A stretch of DNA of 64,000 nt from positions 1,563,001 through 1,627,000 of the forward strand of contig NZ_CP055263.1 in assembly GCF_014217835.1 (NCBI RefSeq). The letters run 5' to 3'. The notes beneath the pieces are model-generated. The model was not told where the DNA came from. It made no database searches and was given only the letters and a program-made list of their open reading frames with translations. Of the stretch, positions 32,562 to 40,854 are shown in pieces. Both the position numbers and the translations under genes were made by a program. Positions within the stretch are counted from its first letter, which is position 1; every line of letters begins with the position of its first letter. This stretch comes from Metabacillus sp. KUDC1714. Its GTDB lineage: Bacteria > Bacillota > Bacilli > Bacillales > Bacillaceae.

Positions 32562-34019
32562 TTATTTTGTGGTTGCACCATCGGGCTTGCGATATTGCTT
32601 TGGTGTTCGGTTTGTCCATTTTTTAAACACACGACTAAAGTAATTTGGATCCTTATAGCCAACTTCATAGGCGATTTCTTTTAAGCTGAGCTTTGTTTGC
32701 AGTAAGAGCTCCTTTGCTTTTTCGATTCGGTATGCTGTTACATAGTCGATAAAGGTTAGCTTTGTTTGCTCTTTGAACAGTTTTGTAAAATAGGTTGGTG
32801 TTAAATCTACGTAGGCGGCCACATCCTCAAGGCTGAAGGATTCTTGATAATGGGCATGGATAAAGTGTTTTGCCATAGTGATTGAGTCGTTTCCTTCTTT
32901 TTGAAGGGTGATTTTTTCACAAAATTGCCGGATGAGCTTAAGAAAGTCCTGCTTTGTTTGCGCTTCTAATATCGGGATGTCACGTATCTTTATCCCTTGG
33001 CTCTCTAATGACTGTTTCAAACGAATGCCCCATTCTCCGAGAATATGGATCATGTTCTTTTCATCTGTTTCTTTGCTTAGATAATCGTAATATAAATGGA
33101 AGTAGTCGTTTGCTTGCTCAAGTCTGCCTGCTTGGATTTCATTGACTAAGGACTTTTCGAGCTTTATTAATGTCCCGTCCTCAACGTTTTCCTCTGTTAA
33201 GGGATAGCCGTAGGATACATTGGCCTCCTTTGTTAGTTGGGCAGATGCCAATAATGCTTGCTGATAGGATATTGACAATTTGTCTAGCTGAGCAAATGGG
33301 TTGCCAATGCCGATTGTAGTTGATGTGGGCAGGGCTTGGCTCATTGTGCGCGCTAATGTGAGCGCATCTGCTTTAACGTGATGCGCTGATTTTTTATCCG
33401 TAATAAATAGTACTGCATGCTTGTCTCCTAGTTCCTTTTCGATATATGGGAATGGTGCTTTTTCCTTTAGGAGGTTTGTGATGAGTGCTGGTTTGCTCTG
33501 TGTGAAAACTTGAAAAAATGCCATAGATGCGTTTTGATAATAATTTTTATACATTGTTTCAATATCTGTTGTTTGTTCATTTTGAATAATCGCTGTGATG
33601 ATATGTTGTTCTGTAAGCTTTTGAGATTCAATCAGCTGCAGCTTTTCTTGGTTGATTTCTTGTTCAACTCTTATTATGGCTTCAAGGGTTTCTTGTTTGT
33701 TGCTTGGTTTTAAGATGTATTCTTTTACCCCCTGCTTCATCGCTTCTTTCGCGTATTCAAACGAGTTATAGGCAGAAACCATAATGAATTTTGTTTTTGG
33801 CAGCTCTTGAAGAATCTGTCTGATCGCTTCAAGACCATCGATTCCTGGCATGTGGATATCCATGAACATGATGTCTGGTTTATGTATTTTGGCTTGTTCG
33901 ATGGCAAGTCTGCCGTTTGCTGCTTCACCCACCACTTTGATGTGTGTAAAGCTTTCCTCAATAAATTTTCTCATTGCTTTTCGTTCGATGATTTCATCGT
34001 CGACAATGATGATGTTCAT
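32562..34019 (-). CDS. YesN-type response regulator (REC + AraC HTH)
   Basis: A 485-residue regulator. The N-terminal receiver domain has MNIIIVDDEIIERKAMR, phospho-acceptor MFMDIHMPG and the switch Lys in YILKPSNK. The C-terminal ~100 residues form an AraC-type double helix-turn-helix (SFSLEDVAAYVDLTPTYFTK, then LSLKEIAYEVGYKDPNYFSR). It is phosphorylated by the YesM-like kinase encoded 21 bp upstream and probably activates the sugar ABC operon whose first gene starts 107 bp downstream. Confidence 0.92.
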   Translation of the reverse strand: MNIIIVDDEIIERKAMRKFIEESFTHIKVVGEAANGRLAIEQAKIHKPDIMFMDIHMPGIDGLEAIRQILQELPKTKFIMVSAYNSFEYAKEAMKQGVKEYILKPSNKQETLEAIIRVEQEINQEKLQLIESQKLTEQHIITAIIQNEQTTDIETMYKNYYQNASMAFFQVFTQSKPALITNLLKEKAPFPYIEKELGDKHAVLFITDKKSAHHVKADALTLARTMSQALPTSTTIGIGNPFAQLDKLSISYQQALLASAQLTKEANVSYGYPLTEENVEDGTLIKLEKSLVNEIQAGRLEQANDYFHLYYDYLSKETDEKNMIHILGEWGIRLKQSLESQGIKIRDIPILEAQTKQDFLKLIRQFCEKITLQKEGNDSITMAKHFIHAHYQESFSLEDVAAYVDLTPTYFTKLFKEQTKLTFIDYVTAYRIEKAKELLLQTKLSLKEIAYEVGYKDPNYFSRVFKKWTNRTPKQYRKPDGATTK

Positions 34020-34040
34020 TGCTTATCCCCCTTGTTCGCT

Positions 34041-35474
34041 TTATACCTCTATTGTATTTGGCAGTTTGATTTTAATAGTTGTGCCCTTGTTTTTTTCTGA
34101 ATGAATCTCTAATATTCCTGGCTTCTTGTATACTAGCTCTAGTCGCTTGATGACATTGCGCAGACCGATGCCTGTTGAGTGCCCGCTATGCTCTTCATGT
34201 AAATGGGTCTGAGCTTTTGATAGAATTTGTTGTTTTCTTTGCTCATCCATTCCGATTCCATTGTCGCCTACCTCTATTATGACCTCGTCGTGCTTGTGAT
34301 AGATTGATAGACTGATCACACCACCCTCTTCCAGTTTCTCGACCCCATGTATGAAGGAGTTTTCTACCAATGGCTGTAGCGTTAGGCTTGGTATTTTTAC
34401 GTCTAAGCAGCTTTCATCAATATGTGTTTCAAAAGATATACGTTCTGCAAATCTTGTTTGTTGGATGTAAAAGTATTCTTTGACGACGTTTGTTTCTGCT
34501 CTTAAGGTTACGGTTTTATTGATGTCGCCTAGGCTTGAGCGTAATAGGGTTGAGACAGATTGAATTAGGCGCGATGTAACAGTTGCATCTTCTAAATACG
34601 CGGTTCTTGAAATTGTATTCAGCGTATTGAATAAGAAATGCGGGTTGATTTGGTTTTGTAGATGCTTAAGTTCGAGCTCCTTTAGTAATTGATCGAGCTC
34701 TGATTTTTCCTTTATTTCATCAATAAGTTGTTTAATGTTTTCACGCATGTGTTGGAAGGAATCACTTAGTACCTTGACCTCGTCATTTGTTTTCACCTTA
34801 ATCGGTGGGCCATCGAAGTTGCCTTCTGAGATTTCCTTTGCTGCTTTTGATAAACTGCGAAGTGGCCTTGTTAGTCCGCGCGAAAACCAAACGGCTACTA
34901 AAATCGCAAAAAGCAGGGTTGAGCTGAATAAATTTATTGTGAACCATTTGAATGCATGTCTGCGCTCCTCCATTTCCTGATAAAACATTTGATAATCCGC
35001 TAGCTCTAGGTTTAAGAGCTGGAGGGTGGATTCGAGTATGTAGGACGAGATGTTGCGCACTTCTTTTGCATGTGTTGTGTATTGGTCAAGGTTGCCAAAG
35101 CGCACTGCTGCGATTGTGACGTCACTTTCAAAGATTAGGTTTTTAATCATTCTTTGGTATTTTTCGAGTTCTTCTTTATTAATGCCTGTCATCGCATCTT
35201 CTGCTAGACTTTCGTTGTTTTTTTGGAGGCGCTTTTTTATGTCTTCATATTCATCGATAAACACCTGGTCTTTTTCGACAACATAGGCATTGATTTTTTC
35301 ATAGATTTGCGTTGATTGTTGAGTGATTTCATTGAACAGTAAAAAGCGCTCAAAGCTACCGTGATATTCGGAAACAATTTGTGAGCTGCTTAGGTAAATC
35401 GAATAGGATACGACGTTAAATAAAACTACAAAAGCAAGAAAGTATAGTAAAATTTTGTTTTGAATTCTAGTCAT
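34041..35474 (-). CDS. YesM-type sensor histidine kinase
   Basis: A 477-residue membrane kinase. The layout is: N-terminal helix (residues ~8-30), an alpha-helical extracellular domain (~30-175), second helix (~180-200), HAMP (SRGLTRPLRSLSKAAKEIS), the His_kinase box LQNQINPHFLFNTLNTIS, and an ATPase domain with VENSFIHGVE and GDNGIGM. It lacks a large Cache domain, so ligand recognition is probably delegated to the sugar-binding protein encoded upstream, with which it overlaps by four bases. Together with YesN-like and binding-protein genes it forms a three-component sensor. Confidence 0.92.
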   Translation of the reverse strand: MTRIQNKILLYFLAFVVLFNVVSYSIYLSSSQIVSEYHGSFERFLLFNEITQQSTQIYEKINAYVVEKDQVFIDEYEDIKKRLQKNNESLAEDAMTGINKEELEKYQRMIKNLIFESDVTIAAVRFGNLDQYTTHAKEVRNISSYILESTLQLLNLELADYQMFYQEMEERRHAFKWFTINLFSSTLLFAILVAVWFSRGLTRPLRSLSKAAKEISEGNFDGPPIKVKTNDEVKVLSDSFQHMRENIKQLIDEIKEKSELDQLLKELELKHLQNQINPHFLFNTLNTISRTAYLEDATVTSRLIQSVSTLLRSSLGDINKTVTLRAETNVVKEYFYIQQTRFAERISFETHIDESCLDVKIPSLTLQPLVENSFIHGVEKLEEGGVISLSIYHKHDEVIIEVGDNGIGMDEQRKQQILSKAQTHLHEEHSGHSTGIGLRNVIKRLELVYKKPGILEIHSEKNKGTTIKIKLPNTIEV

Positions 35475-36490
35475 GGCTGTTGCCCTCCGCCTATTGCTGC
35501 AGGTGAAATTGGGAGATCCTCTTTATGGATTACCTTTGTATCTGTATGCTGGAGTGGTTCAAGGTCCTCTCCTTTGTTGAGTTCGATCATCTTTTCAACT
35601 GCCTCATAGCCCATTTGATATGGGAATTGGACAACTGTTGCTTCGATTGTTCCTTCTTCTATGTATTCAAGTGTTTCAGGAAGGATGTCGAAGCCGATGA
35701 TGTAAAGGTCTTTTTCTGCTTTTGCATTTTTCACGACCTGGGCAATGCCAATGCCGTCGAGCGCACTTGTGCCGTAGAAGGCTGTAATTGCTGGGTGTGC
35801 TTTAAGTATTTTATGTGCCGCTTCGACAGCCCCGATTTCGGTAATGTTTGACTCCTCAACTGTTATGATTTTGATCCGCTTTTCAGTTGCTACCGCATCT
35901 TTGAAGCCTTGGACACGAAGCTTTTGATGTGAAGCATCGAGGCGGCCGGTGATGATGGCAACTTGTTGTCGGCCAGTTGTGTCATTAATGATCGCTTTGC
36001 CGGCGAGAAATCCAGAGTAATAGTTATCGGTGCCCACGTAGACAGCGCGGTCACTGTTTGGCGCATCTGTGTCAATCGTTACGACAGGGATGAGCTTTTC
36101 CTTTGCCTTTGTGACGAGCTTTTCGAACTCCGCTTCTCCCCCTAAGCCTTGAGTGATCACGCCATCAACGAGCCCTGCGATGGCCATATCAATTGTTTTT
36201 AAGTGCTCATCATTGTTGGCTTGTTTTGGGCCTAAGTATTCTAAATACACGTTATGATACTCGGCAGCATCGCGCGCACCCTCTTCGACCAAGCGCCAGT
36301 AGTCGTTGTCGAGTTCTTCTGGGATTAGGACGAAGTGGTAGGTATTGTTGGGGACAGTCCCCAATGCTTGAGTGGGGACTGTCCCCTCAGCAAAATGAAA
36401 CGTTTCTTTGCCGTAATATAGTGTTAGAAAAGCAGTTAGTAAGAATACTAGAAAGGTTGATATGTATAGGAAACGACGGAAATAGTGCAT
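35471..36490 (-). CDS. Membrane-anchored periplasmic-binding-like sugar sensor (RbsB family)
   Basis: A 339-residue type I periplasmic-binding protein. Residues ~8-25 are a hydrophobic signal anchor without a lipobox. From ~50, YHFVLIPEELDNDYWRLVEEGA, DGVITQGLGG, VTIDTDAPNSDRAVYVG and GFDILPETL match sugar-binding domains. Residues 36-48 (EGTVPTQALGTVP) are encoded by an in-frame REP palindrome pair, forming the linker between anchor and domain. It is the first gene of the sensor operon and probably presents sugar state to the kinase, as XylFII-type proteins do for LytS kinases. A cre half-site lies just upstream. Confidence 0.85.
   Translation of the reverse strand: MHYFRRFLYISTFLVFLLTAFLTLYYGKETFHFAEGTVPTQALGTVPNNTYHFVLIPEELDNDYWRLVEEGARDAAEYHNVYLEYLGPKQANNDEHLKTIDMAIAGLVDGVITQGLGGEAEFEKLVTKAKEKLIPVVTIDTDAPNSDRAVYVGTDNYYSGFLAGKAIINDTTGRQQVAIITGRLDASHQKLRVQGFKDAVATEKRIKIITVEESNITEIGAVEAAHKILKAHPAITAFYGTSALDGIGIAQVVKNAKAEKDLYIIGFDILPETLEYIEEGTIEATVVQFPYQMGYEAVEKMIELNKGEDLEPLQHTDTKVIHKEDLPISPAAIGGGQQP
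36350..36386. repeat. REP palindrome pair inside a coding sequence
   Basis: GGGGACAGTCCCC at 36350-36362 and GGGGACTGTCCCC at 36374-36386, in frame within the sugar-sensor gene, encoding GTVP twice. Confidence 0.9.
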
Positions 36491-36507
36491 TTTATCCCAC
36501 CTTTGGT

Positions 36508-36524
36508 TGTGAAAGCGTTTTTTA
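36508..36524. promoter_or_regulatory. Possible CcpA cre site of the sensor operon
   Basis: TGTGAAAGCGTTTTTTA, 18 bases upstream of the sensor start. The left half matches cre well. Confidence 0.4.
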
Positions 36525-36570
36525 GTTATTGTAGTCGATGTTGGTGGGAAATGGTAGAGGAAGTTGTTTG

Positions 36571-36628
36571 GGGGGACTGTCCCTTTGATGGATGTGGGGA
36601 CTGTGATGGATGTGGGGACTGTCCCCCC
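36571..36628. repeat. REP palindromes 3' of the RAYT gene
   Basis: Copies at 36571-36583 and 36614-36627 plus a degenerate one at about 36596-36604, directly after the transposase stop. Confidence 0.85.
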
Positions 36629-36635
36629 AATCAGA

Positions 36636-37187
36636 TTAAAGTTCGATTTCTTCCTTCGTTTCTTCGATGTAATCTTTATATAATTGAATATTTGAGTTTG
36701 TAAAGTAGGATAGGGTTTTGCTGGTCGTTACAAGCGGGTTTTTATTTGGGGTGATGTATGTAGTGTAGCTACTCCATTTATAATCTTCTGGTTTTTTAAC
36801 GATGTTTGCTTTTACTGGATTTAAATGGATGTATCGGTTAACTGTCATGAAGTAGGATGCGTTTAGGATTATCTTTGAACCAAACCTTTCTTGAAACACA
36901 TGACCTACTAATGAGTATCTTTTATTAAAGTACATTGCATATCTCATTTGGATAAGTTTCATAATTTTACTGATAGATTCTTGTGGTGTCTCAATTTGGA
37001 GGTGAAGATGATTGGGCATTAAACAATAGGAGTGAAGCAAGAAGGGGTATCTACTATTGGTTTCTTTCACATATTCCAAATACTTAAAGTAATCTCTTTC
37101 GTCATGAAATATTGTGTTTTTATTGTTTCCCCTTGCCGTTATGTGGTAGGTTGCGCCAGGGAAACATATTCGATTTTGTCTAGCCAT
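36636..37187 (-). CDS. REP-associated tyrosine transposase (RAYT, Y1/HUH family)
   Basis: A 183-residue Y1-transposase-like protein. MARQNRICFPGATYHITARG is the family N-terminus; CLMPNHLHLQIE carries the metal-binding H-x-H; the catalytic Tyr lies in the YFMTVNRYIHLNPVKANIV region, followed by DYKWSSYTTYI. RAYTs are domesticated relatives of IS200/IS605 transposases that propagate short palindromes. Here the gene is flanked on both sides by GGGGACTGTCCCC-type palindromes and lies in the densest part of their distribution, so it is their likely mobiliser. ATG start; weak ribosome site AAAGGTGTG. Confidence 0.9.
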   Translation of the reverse strand: MARQNRICFPGATYHITARGNNKNTIFHDERDYFKYLEYVKETNSRYPFLLHSYCLMPNHLHLQIETPQESISKIMKLIQMRYAMYFNKRYSLVGHVFQERFGSKIILNASYFMTVNRYIHLNPVKANIVKKPEDYKWSSYTTYITPNKNPLVTTSKTLSYFTNSNIQLYKDYIEETKEEIEL

Positions 37188-37265
37188 TGTTACACACCTT
37201 TCTTCTTTTTGATGGAATGATCTTTCTTAGGTAAAGTTCGTTATAAATTGAAACATACCTTTTTT

Positions 37266-37388
37266 GGGGGACTGTCCCTTAAGAGAGGGTTTTTTAAATT
37301 TTAAGTGTGATTTTCCATTTTTCGAATAAAAAAGGTGGAGATTTTTACAAAGTTGGGGACAGTCCCCGCTTGATGGGGGACTGTCCCC
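37266..37388. repeat. REP palindromes 5' of the RAYT gene
   Basis: Copies at 37266-37278, 37355-37367 and 37375-37388. The inverted pair at 37355-37388 forms a hairpin just after the phaC stop and may serve as its terminator. Confidence 0.88.
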
Positions 37389-37396
37389 AATTAATC

Positions 37397-38437
37397 CTAG
37401 GACCTATCTTTTAACCAACTTGAAAGATAGTCTGGGATTTTTCCAGTGAGGGCGATTGAGGCGTGCCCACCTTCTATGCTTAGGTGGGTTTTGTCTTTGC
37501 TTGTTACGTGTTTCATGATTGGTTTGATTTGTTCTTCTGGTACGAGTCGGTCATAGGTTGTTGAGATGGATAATAGATTGGCTTTGATGTTTTTGAGTGA
37601 GGCGTGTTTGTTGTTAATCTTGAGTTTGTTGTTTATTAGCTTGTTTTCTTTTCCTAGGTCGTTTAATAGTTGCTTAAGTGTTGCACCTGGTAATGGGATG
37701 TGCCCCTCTGCCCACATATTGAAGCGACGCCAGCGTTCTACAAAGTTGTCATCATAGCTTTTTTGCAGTAATGATGCTTGCGGGCTGAAATAGATCGGAG
37801 AGGTCACGAGGCGCATACCTGCCCATATGGCTGAGGCAGGTATTAGACCTAATGCGTCTATTGCGGGTTCAAGGTCTAGAGAGCCGTGCTTGAAGGCCTC
37901 TGCCCATTTATCAAGGACAGGCACATTACTAAAATCAACTGGTGTTGTTAGAAGAACAAGGTTTTTAATCGGTTCATCAGCAATTGCCGCGTAGATCGCG
38001 GCTAAGGTTCCGCCTAAGCAAAAGCCCATGACTGTGAGGGCTTCTGCTTTTGAATGGGATAATGCTCGTTTTGCCCCGGGCTGGATATAGCGTGTGAAGT
38101 AGTCATCTAATGTCATATCTTTATCTTCATAGCCTGGTATGCCAAAATCTATTAGGTATACTTCATAGCCTTCTTTTCCAAATGCTTCAATCATGCTCAT
38201 GTTTGGACCGAGGTCAAGGATGTATGGTTCGTTTATGAGAGAGTAGATAAGGTAAAGTGGTGTTTTAAATTGTTTATTGGGTGAGGGATAGTGCCAGAGT
38301 GTGGCTTTGTTTTTTCTCCAAATTGCTTCTTTCGGTGTTTGCCCTACTTTAGGCTTTTGATCATCCCATTGGCTTAAAAAGCCTTTCCAGCGTTTTGCTT
38401 CTTCTAGTTCTATTTTGTAATTATCGTGGTTAGCCAC
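37397..38437 (-). CDS. phaC: Class IV polyhydroxyalkanoate synthase, catalytic subunit
   Basis: A 346-residue alpha/beta-hydrolase-fold PHA synthase. The lipase-like box is GFCLGGT with the nucleophilic Cys; STTYDRLVPEEQ gives the Asp and IEGGHASI the His. The Trp-rich N-terminus (LWHYPSPNKQFKTPLYLIYS) is typical. Length and pairing with phaR define the Bacillus class IV enzyme. It polymerises 3-hydroxyacyl-CoA into storage granules. The start overlaps the phaR end by eight bases. A hairpin of two REP palindromes follows the stop. Confidence 0.93.
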   Translation of the reverse strand: MANHDNYKIELEEAKRWKGFLSQWDDQKPKVGQTPKEAIWRKNKATLWHYPSPNKQFKTPLYLIYSLINEPYILDLGPNMSMIEAFGKEGYEVYLIDFGIPGYEDKDMTLDDYFTRYIQPGAKRALSHSKAEALTVMGFCLGGTLAAIYAAIADEPIKNLVLLTTPVDFSNVPVLDKWAEAFKHGSLDLEPAIDALGLIPASAIWAGMRLVTSPIYFSPQASLLQKSYDDNFVERWRRFNMWAEGHIPLPGATLKQLLNDLGKENKLINNKLKINNKHASLKNIKANLLSISTTYDRLVPEEQIKPIMKHVTSKDKTHLSIEGGHASIALTGKIPDYLSSWLKDRS

Positions 38438-39011
38438 GTTTTTTCAATCTCCGCTTTAATGCTGTAAGTGGAGATTCTTGATTTAGGACATTTTCTACCA
38501 TTTTTGATGTGCTTTCGTTTAATTTAATTTGTAACTGTTCTTTTAGGAATGCTAGTTTTTCCTCTTTTGAGCTTGAGGATTTTTTAGTGTGTCTTTCTTT
38601 TTCAGGCTCTATTTCTCTTAAGCGATGTGAGAGACACTCTACTTTTTCGTTTAATTTGTCTAATGTATCTGCTAGAACCTGCGCCTTTTCTGCACAATTA
38701 TTTCCTAAGGAATTTTGAAGCTTTTGAAATTGCTCTTCTATTAGTTCTAGTTTATCTTCTGATTGGAGAACAAGCTTTGCAACATTTGCGATGTCATCTT
38801 TTGTTGGGATTTTTAGTGCCGTTGTTACGAGGTCTTGATATTTCTGAAGTCGTTTTATGATTTCGCCTGTCATGTTTGAGTTATTCCCTACCAGACGAGT
38901 TAGTTCTTCTTGATTTAGCCACTTTTGAATGAATTCATTCAGCAGTGATTCTCCTCCTTGAGCAAGCTTCTTTAAATCTTTATAAAATTCGTTTGCCTTA
39001 TCGTTTGACAT
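38430..39011 (-). CDS. phaR: Class IV polyhydroxyalkanoate synthase subunit PhaR
   Basis: A 193-residue, mostly alpha-helical protein: EFYKDLKKLAQGGESLLNEF at the N-terminus, a coiled-coil segment (~80-150) and a Lys/Ser-rich C-terminus. This matches PhaR, the obligate partner of class IV PhaC. ATG start after AAAGGAGTG. It is translationally coupled to phaC. REP palindromes lie upstream at 39052-39199. Confidence 0.88.
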   Translation of the reverse strand: MSNDKANEFYKDLKKLAQGGESLLNEFIQKWLNQEELTRLVGNNSNMTGEIIKRLQKYQDLVTTALKIPTKDDIANVAKLVLQSEDKLELIEEQFQKLQNSLGNNCAEKAQVLADTLDKLNEKVECLSHRLREIEPEKERHTKKSSSSKEEKLAFLKEQLQIKLNESTSKMVENVLNQESPLTALKRRLKKRG

Positions 39012-39051
39012 GTTGGTTGATCACTCCTTTTTGGATTGGGGGACTTTTATT

Positions 39052-39199
39052 GGGGACTGTCCCCAATAATGTATTATCCACTCCTTATTTCTATAGAATC
39101 CTTGATTGCGTCGAGAGATTGTTGCGTTGGGGACAGTCCCCCTAACGCTAGAGGACTCTCCACAATGCACAATGCAGCAGCTTTTTGGGGACTGTCCCC
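39052..39199. repeat. REP palindrome cluster (three copies)
   Basis: Copies at 39052-39064, 39128-39141 and 39187-39199 fill the gap between the SDR gene and phaR. Confidence 0.88.
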
Positions 39200-39229
39200 T
39201 GCTATGCGCGTCCCCTCCATGCGTCCTCT

Positions 39230-40006
39230 CTAAGCTAGGGCTGTCATTCCACCATCAATTACTAGAGTATGGCCGATGATATAGTTGGATGCTTGGGAGG
39301 CGAGGAATAGTGTGGCGCCTTTGATGTCGTTTTCTTCGCCGATTCTGCCTGCTGGTGTGCGAGCTAGGACGGGTTCGCTGAAGTGGTCGAGTACGGGTTT
39401 TGATAGTTTTGTTGGGAAGAAGCCTGGGGCGATTGCGTTGACTTGAATGTTGTGGGGTGCTAGTTTTACGGCTAAGTCTTTTGTGAATGTCATGACTGCA
39501 CCTTTGCTGGTGTTATAGGCGGTTGTGTTCATGAAGGATTCTAGTGTGCCTCCAAAGCCTGATACGGAGGCAATGTTGATGATTTTTCCTGATTTTTGTT
39601 TTGCCATTACTTTTGCTACTGCTTGTGAAAATAAAAAAACACCTTTGACGTTTACAGCCATGACTTTGTCCCATTTGTCTGCTGGCATGTCGAGAATTGG
39701 TGAGATCCATGATGTACCGCTATTGTTGATTAGAATATCAATTGTTCCAAAGTGCTTCACTGTTTCATCTACTACATGTTCGATATCTTCTTTTACCGTT
39801 ACATCACACTCATATGCTAGCGAGTAAACACCTTTTTTTACCAAGGCATCACTTACAGCTTCACATGCCTTTAGGTCACGTGAACAAACAACAACATTTG
39901 CACCAGCTTCAGCAATAGCGTGGGCCATAATTTCACCTAAGCCTCTACCTCCACCTGTAACAATTGCTGTTTTATTTGATAAATCGAATAAATCTTTTAC
40001 TTGCAA
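39230..40006 (-). CDS. SDR-family reductase (candidate acetoacetyl-CoA reductase)
   Basis: A 258-residue classical short-chain dehydrogenase. TGGGRGLGE is the cofactor loop, INNSGTS the structural NNxG-type motif, IASVSG carries the catalytic Ser and YNTSK the Tyr/Lys. The position next to phaRC suggests acetoacetyl-CoA reductase (PhaB), giving 3-hydroxybutyryl-CoA. However, the sequence resembles gluconate-5-dehydrogenase-like SDRs as much as B. megaterium-type PhaB, and 218 bp with three REP copies separate it from phaR, so the assignment is contextual. ATG after AAGGAGGAATG. Confidence 0.75.
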   Translation of the reverse strand: MQVKDLFDLSNKTAIVTGGGRGLGEIMAHAIAEAGANVVVCSRDLKACEAVSDALVKKGVYSLAYECDVTVKEDIEHVVDETVKHFGTIDILINNSGTSWISPILDMPADKWDKVMAVNVKGVFLFSQAVAKVMAKQKSGKIINIASVSGFGGTLESFMNTTAYNTSKGAVMTFTKDLAVKLAPHNIQVNAIAPGFFPTKLSKPVLDHFSEPVLARTPAGRIGEENDIKGATLFLASQASNYIIGHTLVIDGGMTALA

Positions 40007-40192
40007 TTGTGCATTCCTCCTTGTTTTTATAGATTTTGGTCCGATTCATTAAATCTATTTTTTTGAACCGTAGTATAGTATAAACAGGTTGGCAGAAAGA
40101 TGTGAATGAAAATGGTATTTTAGTTTAAGCCTGATTTTTTTGATAGGTTTAGTTGTAGAATAAAGAAGTTTTCTTTAGCGCTTTAACGTTGT

Positions 40193-40241
40193 GGGGGACT
40201 GTCCCTCATTTACCACTTTAACGCAGTGGGGGACTGTCCCC
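40193..40241. repeat. REP palindrome copies (two, direct)
   Basis: GGGGGACTGTCCCT at 40193-40205 and GGGGGACTGTCCCC at 40228-40241, each preceded by a CTTTAACG-like segment. This is the rightmost cluster in the window. Confidence 0.85.
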
Positions 40242-40266
40242 ATTTAAAATGTCCCCAAATAAAGCC

Positions 40267-40300
40267 AAAAAATGCGAGCACCCAGGGTGCTCGCATTTTT
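40267..40300 (-). terminator. Strong intrinsic terminator
   Basis: AAAAATGCGAGCACCC / GGGTGCTCGCATTTTT, a perfect 16-bp stem directly abutting the stop of the 47-residue ORF. Confidence 0.9.
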
Positions 40301-40442
40301 ATGATGCGTATACTTTTTTTATTTGAGAGATTAGATCCTCTAATAATTCGTTGGTTGTAATATCGTTTGTTTTTTCGCCTTTATCGTGAGCGCGTAACAG
40401 AATTTGCAGCAGCTCTTCTTGTTTTAGCTGACTATCTTTCAT
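40299..40442 (-). CDS. Small acidic helical protein
   Basis: A 47-residue ORF (MKDSQLKQEELLQILLRAHD ... ending KKVYAS) with alternating charged/hydrophobic residues, likely two helices. The perfect terminator starting at its stop codon argues that it is real; AAAGGGA upstream is a modest ribosome site. It lies between ywqB (divergent) and the SDR/pha genes (same strand). Not recognised. Confidence 0.55.
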   Translation of the reverse strand: MKDSQLKQEELLQILLRAHDKGEKTNDITTNELLEDLISQIKKVYAS

Positions 40443-40854
40443 TTTTACAAATCCCTTTCTTTTTTTACAATTTCAGACAATACGGGACTATTATACTTGC
40501 AAACAAAAAAACTTGCAAGAAAATAATAAATCTAGATCATGCCATTTTTAGGATATACCTACTACTGTAAAATTTAGTGTGTTGTTTTGTGCGATTTTTA
40601 CTCATCATTAACTTAACTTCTTCTCACGAACAAACAATTCGATTGTTGCTTCTTTTTTATGTCCCCTGTTTAATCTCGCCCTAAACCTTTTTGAACAAAT
40701 CATTATGAGTTATAATAGAAGAATTAGGTTTTTTATTTGAAGAACAGTTTACATTCTTTGTACATAGATTTATTTCTAGCTCTAGCGTCTAGCCTCTCGT
40801 GTAAGCCCGAGATGTTTAAGTTAGGCCTTTAGCTTTTCATATGAAAGGGGTTCA
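40443..40854. other. Intergenic region with a partial dispersed repeat
   Basis: No gene. The segment 40776-40800 (CTAGCTCTAGCGTCTAGCC) resembles one arm of the larger hairpin repeat at 51826-51945. The remainder probably holds divergent promoters for ywqB and the 47-residue ORF. Confidence 0.45.
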
